Below are positions 17,967-32,095 of a stretch of 64,000 nt of DNA, in pieces (within the stretch, counting starts at the first letter, position 1; each line of letters starts with the position of its first letter). The notes beneath the pieces are model-generated. The model worked only from the letters and a program-made list of their open reading frames with translations, had not been told where the DNA came from and did not search any database. The position numbers and the translations under genes were made by a program. The DNA is from Sacculina carcini (lineage: Eukaryota; Arthropoda; Thecostraca; Sacculinidae), in the NCBI GenBank assembly GCA_916048095.2, contig OU696577.1, positions 5,256,940-5,320,939 of the forward strand. Direction: 5' to 3'.

Positions 17967-20900
17967 TTGATACTAGTGTGTGATACACTGATACTGGTGT
18001 ATGATACACTGATACTAGTGTGTGATACACTGATACTGGTGTATGATACACTGATACTAGTGTATGATACACTGATACTAGTGTGTGATACACTGATACT
18101 GTTGTGTGATACACTGATACTAGTGTATGATACACTGATACTAGTGTATGATACACTGATACTGGTGTATGATACACTGATACTAGTGTATGATACACTG
18201 ATACTAGTGTGTGATACACTGATACTAGTGTATGATACACTGATACTAGTGTGTGATACACTGATACTAGTGTATGATACACTGATACTAGTGTATGATA
18301 CACTGATACTGGTGTGTGATACACTGATACTGGTGTGTGATACACTGATACTGGTGTATGATACACTGATACTAGTGTATGATACACTGATACTAGTGTA
18401 TGATACACTGATACTAGTGTGTGATACACTGATACTGGTGTATGATACACTGATACTAGTGTATGATACACTGATACTAGTGTATGATACACTGATACTA
18501 GTGTGTGATACACTGATACTGTTGTGTGATACACTGATACTAGTGTATGATACACTGATACTAGTGTGTGATACACTGATACTAGTGTGTGATACACTGA
18601 TACTGGTGTATGATACACTGATACTAGTGTATGATACACTGATACTAGTGTATGATACACTGATACTAGTGTATGATACACTGATACTAGTGTGTGATAC
18701 ACTGATACTGTTGTGTGATACACTGATACTAGTGTATGATACACTGATACTAGTGTATGATACACTGATACTAGTGTGTGATACACTGATACTAGTGTGT
18801 GATACACTGATACTAGTGTATGATACACTGATACTAGTGTATGATACACTGATACTAGTGTGTGATACACTGATACTAGTGTGTGATACACTGATACTAG
18901 TGTATGATACACTGATACTGGTGTATGATACACTGATACTAGTGTATGATACACTGATACTAGTGTGTGATACACTGATACTAGTGTGTGATACACTGAT
19001 ACTAGTGTGTGATACACTGATACTGGTGTATGATACACTGATACTAGTGTATGATACACTGATACACTGATACTAGTGTGTGATACACTGATACTAGTGT
19101 ATGATACACTGATACTAGTGTATGATACACTGATACTAGTGTGTGATACACTGATACTAGTGTATGATACACTGATACTAGTGTATGATACACTGATACT
19201 AGTGTGTGATACACTGATACTAGTGTGTGATACACTGATACTAGTGTATGATACACTGATACTAGTGTGTGATACACTGATACTAGTGTATGATACACTG
19301 ATAATAGTGTGTGATACACTGATACTAGTGTATGATACACTGATACTGGTGTATGATACACTGATACTAGTGTATGATACACTGATACTGGTGTATGATA
19401 CACTGATACTAGTGTGTGATACACTGATACTAGTGTATGATACACTGATACTAGTGTATGATACACTGATACTAGTGTATGATACACTGATACTAGTGTA
19501 TGATACACTGATACTGGTGTATGATACACTGATACTAGTGTGTGATACACTGATACTAGTGTATGATACACTGATACTAGTGTATGATACACTGATACTA
19601 GTGTATGATACACTGATACTAGTGTGTGATACACTGATACTAGTGTATGATACACTGATACTAGTGTATGATACACTGATACTAGTGTATGATACACTGA
19701 TACTAGTGTATGATACACTGATACTAGTGTATGATACACGGATACTAGTGTATGATACACTGATACTAGTGTGTGATACACTGATACTAGTGTCTGATAC
19801 ACTGATACTAGTGTATGATACACTGATACTAGTGTGTGATACACTGATACTAGTGTGTGATACACTGATACTAGTGTATGATACACTGATACTAGTGTAT
19901 GATACACTGATACTGGTGTGTGAGACACTGATACTGGTGTATGATACACTGATACTAGTGTATGATACACTGATACTAGTGTGTGATACACTGATACTAG
20001 TGTATGATACACTGATACTAGTGTATGATACACTGATACTAGTGTATGATACACTGATACTAGTGTATGATACACTGATACTAGTGTATGATACACTGAT
20101 ACTAGTGTATGATACACTGATACTAGTGTATGATACACTGATAATAGTGTGTGATACACTGATACTAGTGTATGATACACTGATACTAGTGTATGATACA
20201 CTGATACTAGTGTGTGATACACTGATACTAGTGTGTGATACACTGATACTAGTGTGTGATACACTGATACTGGTGTATGATACACTGATACTAGTGTATG
20301 ATACACTGATACTAGTGTATGATACACTGATACTAGTGTATGATACACTGATACTAGTGTATGATACACTGATACTAGTGTATGATACACTGATACTAGT
20401 GTATGATACACTGATACTAGTGTATGATACACTGATACTAGTGTATGATACACTGATACTAGTGTATGATACACTGATACTAGTGTGTGATACACTGATA
20501 CTAGTGTATGATACACTGATACTAGTGTATGATACACTGATACTAGTGTGTGATACACTGATACTGGTGTATGATACACTGATACTAGTGTATGATACAC
20601 TGATACTAGTGTATGATACACTGATACTAGTGTATGATACACTGATACTAGTGTATGATACACTGATACTAGTGTATGATACACTGATACTAGTGTGTGA
20701 TACACTGATACTGGTGTATGATACACTGATACTAGTGTATGATACACTGATACTAGTGTGTGATACACTGATACTAGTGTATGATACACTGATACTAGTG
20801 TATGATACACTGATACTAGTGTATGATACACTGATACTAGTGTATGATACACTGATACTGGTGTGTGATACACTGATACTAGTGTATGATACACTGATAC

Positions 20901-22571
20901 TAGTGTATGATACACTGATACTAGTGTATGATACACTGATACTAGTGTGTGATACACTGATACTAGTGTGTGATACACTGATACTAGTGTATGATACACT
21001 GATACTAGTGTGTGATACACTGATACTGGTGTATGATACACTGATACTAGTGTATGATACACTGATACTAGTGTATGATACACTGATACTAGTGTATGAT
21101 ACACTGATACTAGTGTATGATACACTGATACTAGTGTATGATACACTGATACTAGTGTGTGATACACTGATACTGGTGTATGATACACTGATACTAGTGT
21201 ATGATACACTGATACTAGTGTGTGATACACTGATACTAGTGTATGATACACTGATACTAGTGTATGATACACTGATACTAGTGTGTGATACACTGATACT
21301 AGTGTATGATACACTGATACTAGTGTATGATACACTGATACTAGTGTATGATACACTGATACTAGTGTATGATACACTGATACTAGTGTATGATACACTG
21401 ATACTAGTGTGTGATACACTGATACTAGTGTGTGATACACTGATACTAGTGTATGATACACTGATACTAGTGTGTGATACACTGATACTAGTGTATGATA
21501 CACTGATACTAGTGTGTGATACACTGATACTAGTGTATGATACACTGATACTGGTGTGTGATACACTGATACTAGTGTATGATACACTGATACTGGTGTA
21601 TGATACACTGATACTAGTGTATGATACACTGATACTAGTGTATGATACACTGATACTAGTGTGTGATACACTGATACTAGTGTATGATACACTGATACTA
21701 GTGTATGATACACTGATACTAGTGTATGATACACTGATACTAGTGTATGATACACTGATACTAGTGTGTGATACACTGATACTAGTGTATGATACACTGA
21801 TACTAGTGTGTGATACACTGATACTAGTGTATGATACACTGATACTAGTGTGTGATACACTGATACTAGTGTATGATACACTGATACTAGTGTATGATAC
21901 ACTGATACTAGTGTATGATACACTGATACTAGTGTGTGATACACTGATACTAGTGTATGATACACTGATACTAGTGTATGATACACTGATACTAGTGTGT
22001 GATACACTGATACTTGTGTGATACACTGATACTAGTGTGTGATACACTGATACTAGTGTATGATACACTGATACTAGTGTATGATACACTGATACTAGTG
22101 TATGATACACTGATACTAGTGTATGATACACTGATACTAGTGTGTGATACACTGATACTAGTGTATGATACACTGATACTAGTGTATGATACACTGATAC
22201 TAGTGTATGATACACTGATACTAGTGTATGATACACTGATACTAGTGTATGATACACTGATACTAGTGTGTGATACACTGATACTAGTGTGTGATACACT
22301 GATACTAGTGTGTGATACACTGATACTGGTGTGTGATACACTGATACTAGTGTATGATACACTGATACTAGTGTATGATACACTGATACTAGTGTATGAT
22401 ACACTGATACTAGTGTATGATACACTGATACTAGTGTGTGATACACTGATACTAGTGTGTGATACACTGATACTAGTGTATGATACACTGATACTAGTGT
22501 GTGATACACTGATACTGTTGTGTGATACACTGATACTAGTGTATGATACACTGATACTAGTGTGTGATACA
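15135..22571. repeat. Recent higher-order duplication, offset 4,605 bp
   Basis: Markers in 15,135-17,966 recur exactly 4,605 bp later in 19,740-22,571. They are CACGGATAC (15,135 and 19,740), GTGAGACAC (15,317 and 19,922), GATAATAG (15,536 and 20,141), the 2-bp deletion unit (17,409 and 22,014) and CATTGATAC (17,966 and 22,571). The order of the A/G variants also matches over long runs, with a G/A difference seen near 17,961. At least 2.8 kb is therefore nearly identical, and the match appears to run on to about 18.37 kb against 22.97 kb. This is the youngest large duplication visible. Confidence 0.88.
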
Positions 22572-23854
22572 TTGATACTAGTGTGTGATACACTGATACT
22601 GGTGTATGATACACTGATACTAGTGTGTGATACACTGATACTGGTGTATGATACACTGATACTAGTGTATGATACACTGATACTAGTGTGTGATACACTG
22701 ATACTGTTGTGTGATACACTGATACTAGTGTATGATACACTGATACTAGTGTATGATACACTGATACTGGTGTATGATACACTGATACTAGTGTATGATA
22801 CACTGATACTAGTGTGTGATACACTGATACTAGTGTATGATACACTGATACTAGTGTGTGATACACTGATACTAGTGTATGATACACTGATACTAGTGTA
22901 TGATACACTGATACTGGTGTGTGATACACTGATACTGGTGTGTGATACACTGATACTGGTGTATGATACACTGATACTAGTGTATGATACACTGATACTA
23001 GTGTATGATACACTGATACTAGTGTATGATACACTGATACTAGTGTGTGATACACTGATACTGGTGTATGATACACTGATACTAGTGTATGATACACTGA
23101 TACTAGTGTGTGATACACTGATACTAGTGTATGATACACTGATACTAGTGTATGATACACTGATACTAGTGTGTGATACACTGATACTAGTGTATGATAC
23201 ACTGATACTAGTGTATGATACACTGATACTAGTGTATGATACACTGATACTAGTGTATGATACACTGATACTAGTGTATGATACACTGATACTGGTGTGT
23301 GATACACTGATACTAGTGTATGATACACTGATACTAGTGTATGATACACTGATACTAGTGTATGATACACTGATACTAGTGTGTGATACACTGATACTAG
23401 TGTGTGATACACTGATACTAGTGTATGATACACTGATACTAGTGTATGATACACTGATACTAGTGTGTGATACACTGATACTAGTGTGTGATACACTGAT
23501 ACTAGTGTATGATACACTGATACTAGTGTATGATACACTGATACTAGTGTGTGATACACTGATACTGGTGTGTGATACACTGATACTAGTGTGTGATACA
23601 CTGATACTAGTGTGTGATACACTGATACTGGTGTATGATACACTGATACTAGTGTATGATACACTGATACTAGTGTATGATACACTGATACTAGTGTATG
23701 ATACACTGATACTAGTGTGTGATACACTGATACTAGTGTGTGATACACTGATACTAGTGTGTGATACACTGATACTAGTGTATGATACACTGATACTAGT
23801 GTATGATACACTGATACTGGTGTATGATACACTGATACTGGTGTATGATACACT

Positions 23855-26800
23855 CATACTAGTGTGTGATACACTGATACTAGTGTGTGATACACTGATA
23901 CTGGTGTATGATACACTGATACTAGTGTATGATACACTGATACTAGTGTATGATACACTGATACTAGTGTGTGATACACTGATACTAGTGTGTGATACAC
24001 TGATACTAGTGTATGATACACTGATACTAGTGTATGATACACTGATACTAGTGTGTGATACACTGATACTAGTGTGTGATACACTGATACTAGTGTGTGA
24101 TACACTGATACTAGTGTGTGATACACTGATACTAGTGTGTGATACACTGATACTAGTGTATGATACACTGATACTAGTGTGTGATACACTGATACTAGTG
24201 TGTGATACACTGATACTAGTGTATGATACACTGATACTAGTGTGTGATACACTGATACTGGTGTATGATACACTGATACTGGTGTATGATACACTGATAC
24301 TAGTGTATGATACACTGATACTAGTGTGTGATACACTGATACTAGTGTATGATACACTGATACTAGTGTGTGATACACTGATACTAGTGTATGATACACT
24401 GATACTAGTGTATGATACACTGATACTGGTGTATGATACACTGATACTAGTGTGTGATACACTGATACTAGTGTATGATACACTGATACTAGTGTGTGAT
24501 ACACTGATACTAGTGTATGATACACTGATACTAGTGTGTGATACACTGATACTAGTGTATGATACACTGATACTGGTGTATGATACACTGATACTAGTGT
24601 GTGATACACTGATACTGGTGTGTGATACACTGATACTAGTGTATGATACACTGATACTAGTGTGTGATACACTGATACTAGTGTATGATACACTGATACT
24701 AGTGTGTGATACACTGATACTAGTGTGTGATACACTGATACTAGTGTATGATACACTGATACTAGTGTGTGATACACTGATACTAGTGTATGATACACTG
24801 ATACTAGTGTATGATACACTGATACTAGTGTATGATACACTGATACTAGTGTATGATACACTGATACTAGTGTGTGATACACTGATACTAGTGTGTGATA
24901 CACTGATACTAGTGTATGATACACTGATACTAGTGTATGTTACACTGATACTAGTGTGTGATACACTGATACTAGTGTGTGATACACTGATACTAGTGTA
25001 TGATACACTGATACTAGTGTATGATACACTGATACTAGTGTATGATACACTGATACTAGTGTGTGATACACTGATACTAGTGTATGATACACTGATACTG
25101 GTGTATGATACACTGATACTAGTGTGTGATACACTGATACTAGTGTATGATACACTGATACTAGTGTGTGATACACTGATACTAGTGTATGATACACTGA
25201 TACTAGTGTATGATACACTGATACTGGTGTATGATACACTGATACTAGTGTGTGATACACTGATACTAGTGTATGATACACTGATACTAGTGTGTGATAC
25301 ACTGATACTAGTGTATGATACACTGATACTAGTGTATGATACACTGATACTAGTGTATGATACACTGATACTAGTGTGTGATACACTGATACTAGTGTGT
25401 GATACACTGATACTAGTGTATGATACACTGATACTAGTGTATGTTACACTGATACTAGTGTGTGATACACTGATACTAGTGTGTGATACACTGATACTAG
25501 TGTATGATACACTGATACTAGTGTATGATACACTGATACTAGTGTGTGATACACTGATACTAGTGTGTGATACACTGATACTAGTGTGTGATACACTGAT
25601 ACTAGTGTGTGATATACTGATACTAGTGTATGATACACTGATACTAGTGTGTGATACACTGATACTAGTGTATGATACACTGATACTAGTGTGTGATACA
25701 CTGATACTGGTGTGTGATACACTGATACTAGTGTGTGATACACTGATACTAGTGTGTGATACACTGATACTGGTGTATGATACACTGATACTAGTGTATG
25801 ATACACTGATACTAGTGTATGATACACTGATACTAGTGTATGATACACTGATACTAGTGTGTGATACACTGATACTAGTGTGTGATACACTGATACTAGT
25901 GTGTGATACACTGATACTAGTGTATGATACACTGATACTAGTGTATGATACACTGATACTGGTGTATGATACACTGATACTGGTGTATGATACACTCATA
26001 CTAGTGTGTGATACACTGATACTAGTGTGTGATACACTGATACTGGTGTATGATACACTGATACTAGTGTATGATACACTGATACTAGTGTATGATACAC
26101 TGATACTAGTGTGTGATACACTGATACTAGTGTGTGATACACTGATACTAGTGTATGATACACTGATACTAGTGTATGATACACTGATACTAGTGTGTGA
26201 TACACTGATACTAGTGTGTGATACACTGATACTAGTGTGTGATACACTGATACTAGTGTGTGATACACTGATACTAGTGTATGATACACTGATACTGGTG
26301 TGTGATACACTGATACTAGTGTATGATACACTGATACTAGTGTATGATACACTGATACTAGTGTATGATACACTGATACTAGTGTGTGATACACTGATAC
26401 TAGTGTGTGATACACTGATACTAGTGTATGATACACTGATACTAGTGTGTGATACACTGATACTGGTGTATGATACACTGATACTAGTGTATGATACACT
26501 GATACTAGTGTATGATACACTGATACTAGTGTATGATACACTGATACTAGTGTATGATACACTGATACTAGTGTATGATACACTGATACTAGTGTGTGAT
26601 ACACTGATACTAGTGTATGATACACTGATACTAGTGTATGATACACTGATACTAGTGTATGATACACTGATACTAGTGTGTGATACACTGATACTAGTGT
26701 GTGATACACTGATACTAGTGTGTGATACACTGATACTAGTGTATGATACACTGATACTAGTGTATGATACACTGATACTGGTGTATGATACACTGATACT

Positions 26801-29485
26801 GGTGTATGATACACTGATACTAGTGTGTGATACACTGATACTAGTGTATGATACACTGATACTAGTGTATGATACACTGATACTAGTGTATGATACACTG
26901 ATACTAGTGTGTGATACACTGATACTGGTGTATGATACACTGATACTAGTGTATGATACACTGATACTAGTGTGTGATACACTGATACTAGTGTATGATA
27001 CACTGATACTAGTGTATGATACACTGATACTAGTGTATGATACACTGATACTGGTGTGTGATACACTGATACTAGTGTATGATACACTGATACTAGTGTA
27101 TGATACACTGATACTAGTGTATGATACACTGATACTAGTGTGTGATACACTGATACTAGTGTGTGATACACTGATACTAGTGTATGATACACTGATACTA
27201 GTGTATGATACACTGATACTAGTGTGTGATACACTGATACTAGTGTGTGATACACTGATACTAGTGTGTGATACACTGATACTAGTGTATGATACACTGA
27301 TACTAGTGTATGATACACTGATACTAGTGTATGATACACTGATACTAGTGTATGATACACTGATACTAGTGTATGATACAATGATACTAGTGTATGATAC
27401 ACTGATACTAGTGTATGATACACTGATACTAGTGTATGATACACTGATACTAGTGTGTGATACACTGATACTAGTGTATGATACACTGATACTAGTGTAT
27501 GATACACTGATACTAGTGTGTGATACACTGATACTAGTGTGTGATACACTGATACTAGTGTGTGATATACTGATACTAGTGTATGATACACTGATACTAG
27601 TGTGTGATACACTGATACTAGTGTATGATACACTGATACTAGTGTGTGATACACTGATACTGGTGTGTGATACACTGATACTAGTGTGTGATACACTGAT
27701 ACTAGTGTGTGATACACTGATACTGGTGTATGATACACTGATACTAGTGTATGATACACTGATACTAGTGTATGATACACTGATACTAGTGTATGATACA
27801 CTGATACTAGTGTGTGATACACTGATACTAGTGTGTGATACACTGATACTAGTGTGTGATACACTGATACTAGTGTATGATACACTGATACTAGTGTATG
27901 ATACACTGATACTGGTGTATGATACACTGATACTGGTGTATGATACACTCATACTAGTGTGTGATACACTGATACTAGTGTGTGATACACTGATACTGGT
28001 GTATGATACACTGATACTAGTGTATGATACACTGATACTAGTGTATGATACACTGATACTAGTGTGTGATACACTGATACTAGTGTGTGATACACTGATA
28101 CTAGTGTATGATACACTGATACTAGTGTATGATACACTGATACTAGTGTGTGATACACTGATACTAGTGTGTGATACACTGATACTAGTGTGTGATACAC
28201 TGATACTAGTGTGTGATACACTGATACTAGTGTGTGATACACTGATACTAGTGTATGATACACTGATACTAGTGTGTGATACACTGATACTAGTGTGTGA
28301 TACACTGATACTAGTGTATGATACACTGATACTAGTGTGTGATACACTGATACTGGTGTATGATACACTGATACTAGTGTATGATACACTGATACTAGTG
28401 TGTGATACACTGATACTAGTGTGTGATACACTGATACTGGTGTATGATACACTGATACTAGTGTATGATACACTGATACTAGTGTGTGATACACTGATAC
28501 TAGTGTATGATACACTGATACTAGTGTGTGATACACTGATACTAGTGTATGATACACTGATACTAGTGTATGATACACTGATACTGGTGTATGATACACT
28601 GATACTAGTGTGTGATACACTGATACTAGTGTATGATACACTGATACTAGTGTGTGATACACTGATACTAGTGTATGATACACTGATACTGGTGTATGAT
28701 ACACTGATACTAGTGTGTGATACACTGATACTGGTGTGTGATACACTGATACTAGTGTATGATACACTGATACTAGTGTGTGATACACTGATACTAGTGT
28801 ATGATACACTGATACTAGTGTGTGATACACTGATACTAGTGTGTGATACACTGATACTAGTGTGTGATACACTGATACTAGTGTATGATACACTGATACT
28901 AGTGTATGATACACTGATACTAGTGTATGATACACTGATACTAGTGTGTGATACACTGATACTGGTGTATGATACACTGATACTAGTGTGTGATACACTG
29001 ATACTGGTGTATGATACACTGATACTAGTGTATGATACACTGATACTAGTGTATGATACACTGATACTAGTGTATGATACACTGATACTAGTGTATGATA
29101 CACTGATACTAGTGTGTGATACACTGATACTAGTGTGTGATACACTGATACTAGTGTATGATACACTGATACTAGTGTGTGATACACTGATACTAGTGTG
29201 TGATACACTGATACTAGTGTATGATACACTGATACTAGTGTATGATACACTGATACTAGTGTATGATACACTGATACTAGTGTATGATACACTGATACTA
29301 GTGTGTGATACACTGATACTAGTGTGTGATACACTGATACTAGTGTATGATACACTGATACTAGTGTGTGATACACTGATACTAGTGTATGATACACTGA
29401 TACTAGTGTATGATACACTGATACTAGTGTATGATACACGGATACTAGTGTATGATACACTGATACTAGTGTGTGATACACTGAT
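23855..29485. repeat. Higher-order repeats near the array end (2,142, 1,953 and 504 bp)
   Basis: A unit with ACTCAT in place of ACTGAT occurs at 23,855, 25,997 and 27,950, spacings of 2,142 bp (102 units) and 1,953 bp (93 units). A GATATAC variant at 25,611 and 27,564 repeats the 1,953-bp offset. An ATGTTACAC variant at 24,937 and 25,441 gives 504 bp (24 units). This end has a different repeat length from the centre of the array, as expected from repeated local unequal exchange or slippage. Confidence 0.85.
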
Positions 29486-29980
29486 GATAGTCATAGTGTA
29501 TGAGAGATTGTTTGTGATGGCTGCTTTTGACTTCACTTTCACGGCAATGACAACTTTTCGCCACTTGTGTCCATATTCATGCAAATTTGTTGCCCTTGTC
29601 AACTCTTGATTGACTTCTGCTCCCACTCTCTAACTCCTCCTCTCTATTCCACTCTTTCTTACACACGATGAAGCACCGCTCTATCTTTCCTCTTCTCCTT
29701 CTATCACGCCGTAACCAAGATGAACAAACATGAAATGTTTGATGTATGTGTCAATAACTTTGCCTCGTGTACCGCTAAGTGTGTGTGTGTGCGTGTATGT
29801 GTGTGTGTGTGTCTGTGTGTCTGTTCTGACGTTCATTTCATGTTCTTTTTCATTGCATACACACGCACACACACACACACACACACACAAGCAAAATGCG
29901 TTTGATGTGAATGTCTGCGTATGATGTCTCCTGAGTGTTATTGCGTGACTGTCAGGATTGTGGTTGTGCCTGCTAATTTG
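29486..29980. other. Array-flanking DNA with TG and AC microsatellites
   Basis: The last satellite unit degenerates between about 29,485 and 29,505 into non-repetitive AT/CT-rich sequence. A TG-rich run lies at about 29,779-29,823 and an AC run at about 29,861-29,890, on opposite strands. No gene is seen. Confidence 0.8.
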
Positions 29981-30540
29981 GTGGCGTGTCAGTGGTGGCG
30001 TGTCAGTGGTGGCGTGTCAGTGGTGGCGTGTCAGTGGTGTCGTGTCAGTGGTGTCGTATCAGTGGTGTTGTGACAGTGGTGTCGAGTCAGTGGTGTTGTG
30101 CCAGTGGCGTGACAGTGGTGTCGTATCAGTGGTGTCGTATCAGTGGTGTTGTGACAGTGGTGTCGAGTCAGTGGTGTCGTGCCAGTGTCGTGTCAGTGGC
30201 GGCGTATCAGTGCTGGCTTGACAGTGGTGTCGTGTCAGTGGTGGCGTGTCAGTTGTGTCGTGTCAGTGGTGGCGTGTCAGTGGCGTGACAGTGGTGTCGT
30301 ATCAGTGGTGTCGTATCAGTGGTGTCGTGACAGTGGGGTCGTGTCAGTGGTGTCGTGTCAGTGGCGTGTGTCAGTGGTGTGGTGTCAGTGGTGTCGTGTC
30401 AGTGGTGTGGTGTCAGTGCTGGCGTGGCAGTGGTGTCGTGTCAGTGGCGTGTCATTGGTGGCGTGTCAGTGGCGTGTGTCAGTGGCGTGTGTCAGTGGCG
30501 TGTGTCAGTGGGGTTGTATCAGTGGTGGCGTGACAGGGGT
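29981..30540. repeat. GT-rich 14-bp minisatellite
   Basis: About 40 imperfect copies of a 14-bp unit close to CAGTGGTGTCGTGT, with GGCG, GTCG and GTTG variants and occasional short units. The plus strand is rich in G and T and poor in A, with many GG pairs. Three units make 42 bp, which leaves open frames that are artefacts. Confidence 0.93.
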
Positions 30541-32095
30541 GGCGCTATACCAGCAACATGCATCAAATTGGTTTATAATCACGCATTTGACAGCTGCGCG
30601 CCAACTTGCACGACAGACGTGTTATATTTTTGCAGCGACTGCTGTCTCTCTCTCTCTTATTCGTTATATCTCGATCTGTTTCTCTATATGCAGTGGCTGT
30701 TTGTGTTCAGTATGTGATATACGACAGATTTGCGGCAAACTTCCTGCACAGCCTCATCACTATAAGCACGCACGCACACACATACAAAGTTTTACATGAA
30801 AAAATTTGCCAACATTTTGCAACACAAATTGTCAACACACAATTATTGCGAAATTATTGCCACGTCTGTGAAATGTCTTGTACACACAGCCTCTTGTTCC
30901 TTCACCGTTTGATATTCATCTTCTGCGCTGCTCTGCCTAGCTGCTGATGGCAAATGCAACGCGAAACAGCAGCACAAAATAAGTAAACATCACAGACGTG
31001 CTAATTTTCAAAGAGGAAAAAATACAAGAGAGAAACGAGCGGAAACCAGGTTTCATCAGACGAAATGGGAATGCGGCCTACACAACAGACACGAATTGAG
31101 GTAGAGTCAGAAAGAAATTGAAGAGGGGAAGAGGGAACAACGGCCAAGCACTGACACAGTCGCACAGTAGCACAGACCGCTAGTACTGACGACAAATATG
31201 TACTAATTGAGTCGCAACTGTCAGAAACGTGTCAAAAACCGTCCCATCCCTTGACAACCTCACGCGACATCACCGCGCGCATCCAGCAAGCAAGCCATTA
31301 GCAAGTACATTCCCTCTCACGCACGCCAGCCATCACGTTCACTCTCACCCACAAGCAGCAGCAAGCACGCAGACAGCACCAATATGCCGCAACGAACACC
31401 GTGGCTGTTGCTGGCACGTCAAGCCCACGCGACAGTGCGCGAACACTGCCTTGTCCATGCGCTGTACATGCTAATGCAGTCAATTTACCTTGCGCGTGCG
31501 TGCCTGTGCTCACTGGAGGTCCCCCTGCCCCCCGCCCCCCGCCGACACGAGCAGATATGACGCGTGCAGGCATAACGAGCGTGGCGTTGATAAGTTTGCA
31601 CTTACTGCGTCGACAACTAGAGATCATAGAGGACGACGACGACCAGCTGGAATTTTCTGCTGAATCAACCCATGAGAGTTTTGCGATGAGGTAGCTCGCT
31701 AAAATGTCGTCGGCTGAAAGTGCAATGATGGCGAGATTGTGCTGGCTAACTGCTGGCACGGCACCAGTGCTGTCACTAACTGCGCCACAATAATGTGAAC
31801 TGATGCAGCCCCGGTATATGGGAGTGAATGACTAGTGTAAGACTGCTATTTCCAGGTTGCGCCCAGTCACAGCTTAAATTGGAAATACATGGAGACCAGA
31901 GAAAGATAGCCAATTTGCTCGCTAATGTATGTGCCTATTTGTACCAGTCGAATGACGTAGAACGGCTGCCATCATTTACGACCTGTTTACGCTATAAAGC
32001 CAGTTTCCATAACACAACACGTGTTTCACTTGTAACCACACACAACCTGCCGTGAATAATGTGACAGCTAATGAAAGCAGAGCATGCGGTTTGCG
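30541..32095. other. Mostly unique DNA, no supported gene
   Basis: This 1.5-kb stretch holds a short CT run near 30,640-30,660 and a GC-richer patch at about 31,230-31,760 that is open on both strands (97 residues on plus, 153 on minus). Neither frame resembles a family I know. The patch could be a 5' exon or promoter-proximal DNA, but nothing seen decides that. Confidence 0.5.

Larger units (their letters stand above)
1..29485. repeat. Giant 21-bp satellite array (about 1,400 units)
   Basis: A 21-bp unit repeats head to tail from the left edge to about 29,485, where it decays into unique sequence. The unit reads as arm ATACACT, spacer GATACT, arm AGTGTAT, then one G. The arms are exact reverse complements. 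Two sites vary often, both A or G: the first A and the A before the final T of the second arm. Other substitutions are rare and serve as markers. Most units contain ACTAGT. Phase is broken only by a few small indels: 2-bp losses near 802, 842, 10,901, 10,941, 17,408 and 22,013, a 2-bp gain near 8,131 and an 8-bp gain near 19,060. One plus and two minus frames lack stops because 21 is divisible by three, so I do not read it as coding. Centromeric, subtelomeric or interstitial location cannot be told from here. Confidence 0.98.

Noticed and set aside
1-29485. CRISPR-like array
   Set aside because: There are no unique spacers. The whole sequence is repeat, in an animal-type genome.
782-29626. 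Open frames of hundreds to over 4,000 codons on both strands of the satellite (YDTLILV, YHTLVSV, SYTSISV repeats)
   Set aside because: A 21-bp unit without stops in one plus and two minus frames produces them automatically. They overlap on both strands, shift at small indels and show no codon-level constraint.
29958-30799. Overlapping Val/Ser/Trp-rich frames
   Set aside because: They arise from the 14-bp minisatellite read over a 42-bp period.
31298-31759. 153-residue minus frame and overlapping 97-residue plus frame
   Set aside because: GC-rich sequence open on both strands with no family resemblance. An exon cannot be excluded but is not supported.
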